Below the pieces are notes generated by a model. It saw only the letters and a program-made list of their open reading frames with translations, did no database searches and was not told the DNA's origin. The translations under genes were made by a program, and so were the position numbers. A DNA stretch of 64,000 nt, taken from positions 17,969,716-18,033,715 of the forward strand of contig CM039505.1 of assembly GCA_022432975.1 (NCBI GenBank), read 5' to 3'. This stretch comes from Begonia masoniana. Its lineage: Eukaryota; Streptophyta; Magnoliopsida; Cucurbitales; Begoniaceae. Shown in pieces: positions 35,114 through 44,174 of the stretch (positions are counted from its first letter, which is position 1; the number at the start of each line of letters is the position of its first letter).

Positions 35114-36955
35114 TTGATTTTCACTTCCTTCAAAGTCTTCTCTGTTTTCTCCCAGCTTTCTATCGATCGTTTCTCACTCACATTAACCAGACAGACTCAA
35201 GCGCGAATTCTCGCTAGTGGATTAGAACAGGATGCCTTTCTCGCTACTAAACTCATTTCTGCTTACTCTGCGTGCGGCAGCCTGGCCGACTCACTCCGCG
35301 TTTTTCGCTCCATTTCGTTGAAAAATGTGTTCTTATGGAACTCCTTGATTAGTGGGTACGTCAAAAATGGTGCAAATGAAGAGGCGTGTGATTTGTTTTA
35401 CGAGATGCAGCGATGTAGTGTTTCGCCGGATGATTATACACTGGCGACGATGGCGAAAGTGTGTAGCGAGGGCGGGGGATTGGAAGTAGGAGAAGTTATA
35501 CATGGGAAGAGCGTAAAACTTGGTTTTGATATTGATGTTGTTGTTGCTAATTCCCTGATGTCGATGTACTGCAAGTGCGGTGGTTTCAAGGTTGCCCGGA
35601 AACTGTTCGATGAAATTCCTGCTAGAAACTCAGGTTCTTGGAATGTGCTTCTAGCAGGATATGCGAGCTTTTCTGATTGCAGATATCATGAGAAAATTTG
35701 GGAAATCGTAAAGCATATGCAAATTGATGGTATAAAACCTGATGCATTTACTCTGTCTATTGTTTTGCCTGTTTGTGGTGGTAATACTGAGAGATGGGAT
35801 TATGGGAAAGAGCTTCATTGTTATATTTTGAAGAGCGAATTTGATTTTGATTATCGTTCGAATGTTCATCTGGGTTCTTGTCTGATTGATATGTATTCAA
35901 AGAACAATAATGTCACTATGAGTAGACGGGTCTTTGAGCAAATGAGGAGTACAAACGTTTATATTTGGGTGGCTATGATTGGAGGTTACATCCGTAATGG
36001 CGAATCAGATGAGGCAATGATTCTTTTTCGTGATATGCAAGGGAAAGACAGGATAGAACCAAGTAGAATCTCTATAGTGACTATTTTGCAAGCTTGTAGC
36101 TCCCAAGGAGGCCTAACGAATGGGAAACAAATTCACGGATTCGCTCTGAGAAAAGAATTGAACGGTGATGTATCGTTGTGTAATTCTTTAATCGATATGT
36201 ATTGCAAGTGTGGAAATTCAGTTTATGCAAGAAGAGTTTTTGACGATTCATCTTTTTCGAGGGACACAATCTCTTGGACAACCATGATTTCTGGGTATGG
36301 TCTCCACGGACAGGGTGAGGAAGCCATTCTTTTGTTCAATCAGATGATCCACCTTCGTCTAAAACCAGACACGATAACGATAGTGGGGGTTTTATCAGCC
36401 TGTGGAAGAACGGGTTTGGTAGATGAAGGACTCAATATTTACAACAAAGTGCTTAACGAATTAGGAATTGAACCAACGACCGAGATTTGCGCTACAGTGG
36501 TTGATATGGTGGCACGATCAGGACAGCTCAATCTGGCGTTAGATTTCATCAAAACAATGCCTGTCAAACCGGGGCCTACTGTTTGGGGAGCTCTTCTCAC
36601 TTCTTCTTTGAATCATGGTAATTCAGAGATGCAAGAACTGGCTTATAAATTCCTCGTTGAACTGGAACCTCAAAACCCATCAAATTTCGTTTTGTTATCA
36701 AACTTACACGCTTCTTCGAGCAGATGGGAAGTGGTGTCCCATGTCAGAAAAGCCATGAAAGAAAGAGGTTTGAAAAAGGTAGCTGGGTGTAGTTGGATAG
36801 TCGTCAACCGCAGTACTCATTGCTTCCACGTTGCAGATAAAACTCATCCTTATTCCGAGTCAATTTACGAAGTAGTTGATGGCCTTTTTTTCACTATGAA
36901 GGGATCAGAGTATGCAATTGATTTTGAAATACTTGGTTTGACAGATCTACCGTGA
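35114..36955 (+). CDS. PLS-class pentatricopeptide repeat protein with E/E+ tail
   Basis: These proteins enter plastids or mitochondria and bind specific RNA sites, usually for C-to-U editing. The single-exon frame encodes about 613 residues of tandem P, L and S repeats (for example NVFLWNSLISGYVKNG, VANSLMSMYCKCGGFKVAR, DTISWTTMISGYGLHGQGEE) followed by E motif (PTVWGALLTSSLNHGN) and E+ (GCSWIVVNRSTHCFHVADKT) without a DYW domain. No in-frame ATG precedes the repeats: the frame is open back to a TGA at 35087-35089, and the next in-frame ATG is at 35405. An ATG at 35086 opens a different frame with a PPR-like N-terminus (FDFHFLQSLLCFLP), so an early frameshift is likely. The gene may be a recent pseudogene or carry a base-call error. 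Confidence 0.88.
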   Translation: MIFTSFKVFSVFSQLSIDRFSLTLTRQTQARILASGLEQDAFLATKLISAYSACGSLADSLRVFRSISLKNVFLWNSLISGYVKNGANEEACDLFYEMQRCSVSPDDYTLATMAKVCSEGGGLEVGEVIHGKSVKLGFDIDVVVANSLMSMYCKCGGFKVARKLFDEIPARNSGSWNVLLAGYASFSDCRYHEKIWEIVKHMQIDGIKPDAFTLSIVLPVCGGNTERWDYGKELHCYILKSEFDFDYRSNVHLGSCLIDMYSKNNNVTMSRRVFEQMRSTNVYIWVAMIGGYIRNGESDEAMILFRDMQGKDRIEPSRISIVTILQACSSQGGLTNGKQIHGFALRKELNGDVSLCNSLIDMYCKCGNSVYARRVFDDSSFSRDTISWTTMISGYGLHGQGEEAILLFNQMIHLRLKPDTITIVGVLSACGRTGLVDEGLNIYNKVLNELGIEPTTEICATVVDMVARSGQLNLALDFIKTMPVKPGPTVWGALLTSSLNHGNSEMQELAYKFLVELEPQNPSNFVLLSNLHASSSRWEVVSHVRKAMKERGLKKVAGCSWIVVNRSTHCFHVADKTHPYSESIYEVVDGLFFTMKGSEYAIDFEILGLTDLP

Positions 36956-36965
36956 CCAACCGTCA

Positions 36966-37460
36966 GGAGGAGATAAACCCTCATGAAGAGAACAAACTCT
37001 AAAGCTTCAGGCCAAGTGAAAATATAGGTAAACTCTTTCTTTATTGATGTTTTTTAATCACTATTTTCTCGTTAGTTCGTTTGACGACATCGAATAATTT
37101 TTCTCTAGGTTGATTGTTGGAAGAAGCTTGCCGAGAAGAATCTAGAATTATCGGATGCAAAAAGTAAGCGCTAAATACCATACATTGCTAATTAGTTTCG
37201 CATCTTCATAATTGTAACCTTCCCAATGCTTATGAATTAAAAACAAACTCTGGTTTCGATTGCCCAAATTGAGCTTGAAACAAAAATAACCATGGCTCGG
37301 CTCAATTACATGACCAGAAAAATTAGAATCTGCATCAAAATGAAGAAAGAAATGAACACCCTTTATTCCTGATCAAATGAAGATCCATCGGCAACTGCAA
37401 CTAGCTGCGGCTGGGGCTTTCAGCAATGATGTTGTGCTGGAGAACTTGGATTATTTGCAT
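36966..37460 (+). pseudogene. Decayed second copy of the R2R3-MYB gene
   Basis: Three patches match the MYB gene at 33486-34400 in order. Near 36970-37025 a relic of exon 2 ends AAATATAG/GT like the real one. At about 37110-37160 a CTCTAG acceptor is followed by codons giving GRSLPRR. Near 37345-37450 AAATGAACACCCTTT and AACTTGGATTATT match the end of the real exon 3 and its 3' flank. Frameshifts and stops are present throughout, and the first exon was not found. It implies a tandem duplication that also placed the PPR gene between the copies. Confidence 0.75.
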
Positions 37461-37737
37461 AGTTGTTGTAGCAAAAATAAAGTTAGCTTACACCTTGTAG
37501 CTACAAATTTGTTAGATTTGTAAGACTAGATTCGAATGAAAAGGCTCTTGCAACTGAGTGTGTACTGAAATTGTAAAATCTTATGATAATGAAATCATAC
37601 AAATTCTAATCTGATAAAACTTTCAAGAGAAAAGACGGACAAAAATGAAAGAATGATCAATGTGTTTATCTGGGTAACATCTGGACATGACCAAGAAAAG
37701 CTTTGGACCAAGTAACCATGGCTTCTTCTCTGTCACT

Positions 37738-38728
37738 CTAGACCAGTTTGTAAAAGCAGTTATCACCAGAAAGAAGGATTTTATAGCTTTTGCTGCAGGG
37801 ACAATTGAAGCGAATGATTAAGGACTCCTCCACTCTTTCTACTTCTACAGTTTCTTCAATTTCTGCTTCACAACTTTCCTGCACCAAGAAAAAATGATTT
37901 CTGTTTGGATGCTGAGAAAAACAAGACAGGAAAACGTGATGAGATTCAGAGAATCGTGGACACAGGAAATTCTTTTACAGACCTTTGTGTCGCCATTGTT
38001 ATCTACTAAGCTTTCGTTTATCTTCTTCGCTCTGTCTTCTTGCTCTTGCTCCCGCATCATATCATTCCACCATTGATTCATCTCTCTCAAACGCTCCGTC
38101 ATCCTTTTAAGTTTCTGAAAACGACAATAATTTTATTTAAAAAAGAACTGACAAATCAATAATTCTTTGTGAATCAATGGCGAACCTTTGATTCAGGGCT
38201 CTCTTCTTTCATCAATTCCATGCCTACGTCGGCCTTAGTCGGCGACTGAGGGAAAGTCTTCCTAGGGGAAGATGGGTTCGGGTTGGAAACCGTCCGGCGG
38301 AGACCCGTCGGCAGAGGAGGCAAGGCCGATAGTGAAGCAGTTCCAGCATTAACGATTGCAATGGCTTCACATGGGTCAGAAACACTCCGGCGAAGAGGGG
38401 GGAGCGTATGAGTCTGCGTTGAATTTCTGACCGTGGAGGAGGAAGCTCCGAAGGGGAAAGGAAGAGAAATCTTGGAGTAGCCTCGGGAAGAAAGATTCTC
38501 GTCCTGATCAAGAACAAGCTTCTTGATTCTGGGTTCCGGGCGTCGCGAAGGAGAGAGCGGAGAGGACGGAGGGGACCGTCTTTTCATCAGGTTTGAGGCG
38601 GCGGCGCCGTTGCAGCCGCAGGAGGAGCAGGGGTGGTGGGAAATAGAGAAAGGAGAATCGAAAGGATTAACAGGGTATTGATTGTCTTCGTCGTTTCGCT
38701 CCATTCCAGGGTCTAGAACAAGCTCCAT
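37738..38728 (-). CDS. Conserved plant protein of unknown function, Cys-rich C-terminus
   Basis: Three exons (38728-38186, 38114-37983, 37878-37738) with GT-AG borders sum to 816 bases, 271 residues. The N-terminal two thirds is Ser/Pro-rich and probably disordered, with HHPCSSCGCNGAAAS and LPPLRRSVSDPC; the middle has a charged helix (ERLREMNQWWNDMMREQEQE); the C-terminus is compact and conserved-looking (SLIIRFNCPCSKSYKILLSG, then CFYKLV). The pattern recalls plant proteins annotated as suppressor SRP40-like, but that link is from memory and tentative, and no biochemical role is known to me. The start is the first ATG in frame. The promoter side faces the tRNA-Lys gene. Confidence 0.82.
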
Positions 38729-38930
38729 CTGATTGATGAATCTTCTCGCTCCTGATTTTTTTTCCAGTGGATCTTACTTCTGTCAAAGCTTAATAAAATT
38801 TTCCAGTTCTTGACAATTGCAGGCAAGAGGGTGACAGAATACGAGCCGACGAGACTCTATAATCTTTTTGAATGGGTAAATTTCACAATACAAAATAGTA
38901 TTTATAAGTGCTTAATGGCTTAGCATCAAA

Positions 38931-39003
38931 GCCCGTCTAGATCAGTTGGTAGAGCGCAAGGCTCTTAACCTTGTGGTCGTGGGTTCGAGCCCCACGGTGG
39001 GCG
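38931..39003 (+). tRNA. tRNA-Lys (CTT)
   Basis: The 73-base gene has acceptor arms GCCCGTC/GGTGGGC-type pairing, anticodon arm around GGCTCTTAACC with anticodon CTT, and T arm GGGTTCGAGCCC. It matches the standard plant gene except for TAGATCAG where TAGCTCAG is usual, which leaves one mismatch in the D stem. A T run follows. It may still be functional. Confidence 0.93.
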
Positions 39004-39092
39004 TTGTTTTTATTTTTAATCTAAGTACATTTTTGTAGTGGCTTTTCTTCATTGATTTGATGCTGAACTTCGCATGATTCTATTATTTTTTA

Positions 39093-40668
39093 GGAAAAAG
39101 TTCAATTTAGACTCCAACGTATGGGGTCAATGACCATTTGGTACCTAACGTATTTTTTTGATCAAATCAAACCCTAACGTATAAAACGTTTGCAATTCAA
39201 ACCCTTCCGTCAATTTTTTTTTTTTTTTATTAAATTAACCGAATCTCTTTCAAATGGACTAAACTAAACTGCCCCTCACTCTCAAATTGATGTCTTATAA
39301 TGGTTAAAATGGTTACACTCTCCGACGATTGATTCAATCTTGGTGTTCACTGAATGCTACTAATGGCGTCGAGAGAATCCCGACTCCAAAACCCCAGCTT
39401 GACAGAGCCCAGATCATGAAAATCCTAGCAGACGCCATTAAAGCTCCTAACACGAAGCTCCAATGCATGAGAAAACTCAGATCCATTGCTTCAGAGAGTG
39501 AAGAAATAGAGCCCAATTAGTCGCTGCAGGTGCATTAGAATTTTTGGCCTCAGCAATGAAGAACGAAGAAGATGAACTGTTGCAGGGCAGCCATTGAGAT
39601 TCTTTTCAGCCTCGAATCCTCAGAAGAACGTCTCAAAATCCTTGCGAACAAAGATTTCGATTTATCGATTCGTTAGTTCGAGTTTTGAAGATAGAAAGTC
39701 CCATCTCCCAGCTTGACAGAGCCCAGATCATGAAAATCCTAGCAGACGCCATTAAAGCTCCTAACACGAAGCTCCAATGCATGAGAAAACTCAGATCCAT
39801 TGCTTCAGAGAGTGAAAGAAATAGAGCCCAATTAGTCGCTGCAGGTGCATTAGAATTTTTGGCCTCAGCAATGAAGAACGAAGAAGATGAAACTGTTGCA
39901 GGGCAGCCATTGAGATTCTTTTCAGCCTCGAATCCTCAGAAGAACGTCTCAAAATCCTTGCGAACAAAGATTTCGATTTATCGATTCGTTAGTTCGAGTT
40001 TTGAAGATAGAAAGTCCCATCTCCCAGCTTGACAGAGCCCAGATCATGAAAATCCTAGCAGACGCCATTAAAGCTCCTAACACGAGCTTCTCCAATGCAT
40101 GAGAAAACTCAGATCCATTGCTTCAGAGAGTGAAAGAAATAGAGCCCAATTAGTCGCTGCAGGTGCATTAGAATTTTTGGCCTCAGCAATGAAGAACGAA
40201 GAAGATGAAACTGTTGCAGGAGCAGCCATTGAGATTCTTTTCAGCCTCGAATCCTCAGAAGAACGTCTCAAAATCCTTGCGAACAAAGATTACGATTTTA
40301 TCGATTCGTTAGTTCGAGTTTTGAAGATAGTAGGAAAGTCCCAATCTAGAGTCTACGCAATAATGTTACTAAAATCAATCTTTAAAGCGGCCGATCCGAT
40401 TCAATCTATGAGTGTAAATGGGCAACTTTTCGCCGAGACAGTTCGTATTATCAGCGACCAAATCTCCAGAAATTTTAAGATATCAATTTGAGAGAGAAGG
40501 GTAGTTTAGTCATTTTGAAAGAGCATCTGTTAAATTTAACTAAAAAATTGACGGAAGGGTTTGAATTACAAACGTTTTATACGTTAGGGTTTGATTTGAT
40601 CAAAAAAATACGTTAGGTACTAAATGGTCACTGACCCCATACGTTGGAGTCTAAATTGAACTTTTCCC
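39093..40668. mobile_element. Pack-MULE carrying a triplicated PUB-like fragment
   Basis: TIRs of more than 100 bp start GGAAAAAGTTCAATTTAGAC on the left, and the right end is their reverse complement with few changes. The 9-bp TSD TATTTTTTA is perfect at 39084-39092 and 40669-40677. There is no transposase; the interior is a captured plant gene fragment in three tandem copies. It was presumably moved by an autonomous MULE elsewhere. Confidence 0.92.
39329..40491 (+). pseudogene. Captured armadillo-region fragment of a PUB-type E3 ligase, three tandem copies
   Basis: The encoded text (WCSLNATNGVERIPTPKP, MRKLRSIASESERNRAQLV, LVRVLKIVGKSQSRVYAIML) matches the linker after the U-box and first armadillo repeats of plant U-box ligases of the PUB22-24 group. 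Copies start at 39395, 39709 and 40025 (314- and 316-bp spacing). Copies 1 and 2 share small deletions that break the frame; copy 3 keeps an open frame of 130 codons (40099-40491) ending at a TGA. The U-box is absent, so ligase activity is not possible. If expressed, copy 3 could make a short armadillo peptide or antisense-type small RNA against the parent gene; that is inference. Confidence 0.85.
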
Positions 40669-40769
40669 TATTTTTTAATTTGATTCCTTGTGCAGACATT
40701 GGCAAAGGAACTACTTTAAACGATGAAGTTAAAAAAGTAACATAAAAGTAGAAAGAACAAATTGGATAA

Positions 40770-41992
40770 TAGGGGTGGGCAGGACCAGACCGCAGATCGA
40801 GAATCAGACCGGACTGGACTGGACTGACGGTTTCAGTCCCATAGGGGATGAAGTTAAATTCTGGTCTGGTTTGAGGTCCGAGGTCTCTAGAACCAAAGAA
40901 AGTTGGTCCTGTCCTCGGTCCACAGCCTGAATTCCTGAAGAATCGAGACCGGACTGAAGGACCAAACTTAAACCAAATTCCATTCGTTCGACTTCGACCT
41001 TTTGCAAACCGGGACCGAACCTATTGTTAAAAAAATCCTTCACTCTTCACTGAAGAGTCTTCACTCTTCAGTTCTTCATTTGCACAGACGCACACTCGTC
41101 AGTCGTCACTCTCGCCGAAGCCCCGAGCCCCCAACGCACTCAGACTCATTTTCCTCTTGCTCATTTTCAAATCCCTAAAGCTTAAGGTGATTATAGAGAA
41201 AGGAAGCTCAGTCTCAAAATTGGAGCTCTGAGTCGTCCCATTGCAGAACAACAGAGTCAATGTTTTGCTCTATCTTCAGCCTGTCTTTCAGAAACCAATC
41301 GCACAACCTCCCTGCGTTCAATTCTTCAATCGAACACCCTTCTTCCTCAGCTATAACTCTCAGCAAATTCAATGACGATACTGCAAAAAAATTGTTCAAC
41401 AAGGTAGGGATCCAATCTTCATCTACAACAGCCCTCCATTCTAATTAAAAGAAGAACATGTGATTTTTGGGAGACTGAAATTTAGACATACAGTTAATCG
41501 ACAAAGAAAGCGCTTGTGGGTGCTGAGTCCAGACATCTCTACCAAACCACCTCTTCCAGAGTCAAGAAAGTTTGTCTTTTACACCCTCTTCTCTGTCTTC
41601 GCTGCAAGCTCTCAAGTAAGCTTCATTCTGCAATATTTCCTAAAGCCCCGATGGTTGACGCGTTCTTTTGCTTAGTTGAACACCTGACGGTCGACGTCCG
41701 ACGACTCGCGACTCCCGAGTCCCGACTCCCGTGCTCCGTTATTCGATTTTTTCTCGCCTCCAAAGCTGCTCTGATTCACCTAGCTCTCCTTTGTCTTCAC
41801 CGAGAATAGATCACTCAAACACTCACACTCATAGTCACTGCTCCAATTTTTTTATGTTAAAAAAAAATTTGGGAGGAACGGGGACCGGACCGAAATTAGC
41901 CTATTCTGGTCTTCGAGAAAAAAATACCGAACACTCGGTCCGGTTTCAGTTCGGGCTTGGGACAGGACTGAACCGGCCTGTGCCCACCTCTA
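40770..41992. mobile_element. Nonautonomous hAT element
   Basis: The left end TAGGGGTGGGCAGG and the reverse complement of the right end, TAGAGGTGGGCACAGG, are typical hAT termini. The 8-bp flanks TTGGATAA (40762-40769) and CTGGATAA (41993-42000) differ at one base. Subterminal GGTCCGGTCC-type repeats occur at both ends. The 1223-bp element has no transposase. It is inserted in the 3' part of a DUF295 pseudogene. Confidence 0.9.
41260..41448 (+). other. Small open frame inside the hAT element
   Basis: A 62-codon frame with an ATG and a Ser-rich, targeting-peptide-like N-terminus (MFCSIFSLSFRNQSH) lies in a non-repeat core of the element, followed by a possible donor (CAAG/GTAGGG). It may be a captured exon of an organelle-targeted protein gene. 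I do not recognise the parent. Confidence 0.35.
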
Positions 41993-42730
41993 CTGGATAA
42001 AGTGAATTTATACAATCCATCTTTCAGGCTGTAGCGACCCATGTCATGACCTCCATACATATAATCCTCGTTGACTTGATCCCTGTTATCATCTGCGAAG
42101 TAAATCGAATCCTCCTTGCACTCAAGTATTTCGTCGACGGACTTCGACACCGATTGATTTCCACCCAAAAACAAGATTCGATCTCCGATAGATTCCACCT
42201 GCTCCCATTTTTTTTTTTGGAGAAATCCAGCTTATACACGAGAAAACCCATCATTTTGTAAGGGCATATAATTGGATTGGAATATTCATCCCATGGCAGA
42301 TCTCCCTCCGTAATCACGTTCTCATTTGGATCGACAAAATTTTCCACAAACCTCCATGCAAGCAAATGAGCTCCCTTTGATTCCACCAAGTACCATTACG
42401 AAGAAAATTTATCTATAGGAAACTTTTCTTGCACGTCCTCCTCGACCCCAATATATGAATTGATTTTTGCTATTTGAGTCGGCCTGACTTTTTCTATGTT
42501 CCATATTTTGTCGAGTGAAATCCAGCTGATACGCGAGAAAATCAATCGTTTTGTAAGGGCATATAATTGGATTGGAATATTCATCCCATGGAAGATCTCC
42601 CTCTGTAATCACATTCTCATTTGGATCAACAAAATTTTCCACAAACCTCCATGCAAGCAAATGAGCTCCCTCTAATTCCACCAAGTACCATTGCGAAGAA
42701 AATTTAGCTATAGGAAACTTTTCTTTCACG
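41993..42730 (-). pseudogene. DUF295 (F-box SKIP23-like) pseudogene with internal duplication
   Basis: Minus-strand text such as GAHLLAWRFVENFVDPNENV, LPWDEYSNPIICPY, RILFLGGNQSVSKSVDE and ECKEDSIYFADDN is the DUF295 beta-propeller-like region of plant F-box proteins. The first part occurs twice with a 295-bp period (for example GGAAACTT at 42418 and 42713). Frameshifts join the pieces, the F-box is missing, and the 3' end is cut by the hAT element. Confidence 0.82.
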
Positions 42731-42831
42731 TCCTCATCGACCCTAACATATGAATTGATTTTTGCTATTTAAGTCGGCCTGACTCTTTCTATGTTCCATA
42801 TTTAAATCGAGGCGTTAAGTTTTTGATTTTT

Positions 42832-42930
42832 CAGAAGAAGAAGAAGAAGAAGAAGAAGAAGAAGAAGAAGAAGAAGAAGAAGAAGAGGAGGAAGAAGAAG
42901 AAGAATAGAGGAAGAAGAAGAAGAGGAAGA
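42832..42930. repeat. (GAA)n microsatellite
   Basis: About 33 GAA units, slightly interrupted by GAG and TAG near the right end. Confidence 0.95.
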
Positions 42931-42960
42931 TGGAAATGGCGGCAGAGAGAGAGAGAAGCT

Positions 42961-43092
42961 AGGTTGAAATAATTTTTTTGTGTATTCTCTTCAATGAAAG
43001 AACAGTTCTTACATGTATATATCAGGAGGAGAAAATGATGACTTGATAAGACAGAGAATTACGTTTACAAACTAACGAAACTATAACTGAAC
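42961..43092 (-). mobile_element. Copia-type LTR fragment, left piece
   Basis: Read on the minus strand this continues the LTR that starts after the copia RNase H at about 53371. The split Tekay LTR at 43093-53355, with TSD TGAAC, separates the two parts. It carries leader-like TTACATGTAAGAACTG and ends near a CT-rich stretch. Confidence 0.6.
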
Positions 43093-43329
43093 TGTAGCGA
43101 CCCTAATACTGTACCCGTATTTTCCGTACTATTATTTTTTATTTTTATTTTTTTAAACTCTATACTTTAAATAAACTCTAAGCGGGAACTAAACCGAATC
43201 AAAATCGGAATTTAAATCTAGATTTTTAAACCTTTTAAAACAAATATAAAATTAATTAAATAAAATCCTTAAAATCAATTAAAAACAGAACAATGGAGGG
43301 AGGGCAAAACTGTCTAGCCCAGTGACAAA

Positions 43330-43605
43330 AAGGGGCAGCGACCAGTCGCTGCTACATGCAGCGACTGATCGCTGCATGTGCTGCAGCGAGCGGCGACCAG
43401 TCGCTGCAGCATTGCAGCTACTGATCGCTGCATTTGCTGCAGCAAGCAGCGACCAATCGCTGCTTGCTGCAGCGATTGATCACTGCACACCATGCAGCGA
43501 TCGCTCCACACTCCTCAAGCAAACATTCGTCACTCCTCTTGCTTTCTCTTCTTCTCTGTTTTTATTTTACAAGTGCTCTCTGGAAATTGAATTCCAGAGA
43601 GCAAT
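43330..43605. repeat. GCGA-N4-TCGC cluster plus stem-loop (outer Tekay LTR)
   Basis: Units include GCGACCAGTCGC (twice), GCGACTGATCGC and GCGACCAATCGC within a GCAGCGA-rich block. The stem-loop GCTCTCTGGAA...TTCCAGAGAGC lies at 43575-43602. Confidence 0.85.
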
Positions 43606-44174
43606 ACATCTTACAACATATCAACTTCTAACTTAATCTCAACCCAAACTTTTTCTAAATTGAACCAACTTGCAGCGGACTTTGCGAAATCCAACTGCGT
43701 GGATCGCTCTAAAAGTCGAGCATATCCATAACCATCCTAAAATAATCAAAACATTCCATAACATTTTCTGTATACAATTTACCAAAACGTTTGAACCATA
43801 GAACATAAACCTATCAACTACCAGTACCAAACATCCTAAAATGTTCTATACAACTATCAACTCAAAACATCTCAATAATGCCAAAATCTATACATACTCC
43901 CCCACGGGTCAGGTAAGCCTCGACTGCACCAGCACACCACCACAGTCATCCTCCGTCAACTGGACTCAAGCCTCAGGAGGAGGGATCTCATCCTCACCTG
44001 GTTCCTTGATATCTAGATCACCTACACCATACATATATACACTATGAGATGAAATCTCAGTAAGTTCTACGTAAATGCAATGCATGCTGTGCGAATGAGT
44101 TCATTAATCATGTATGTTTTCTTTACTATGCAATGCACGATAGGTGTCACCGAGATCCTATCCCTCTAACCAGA

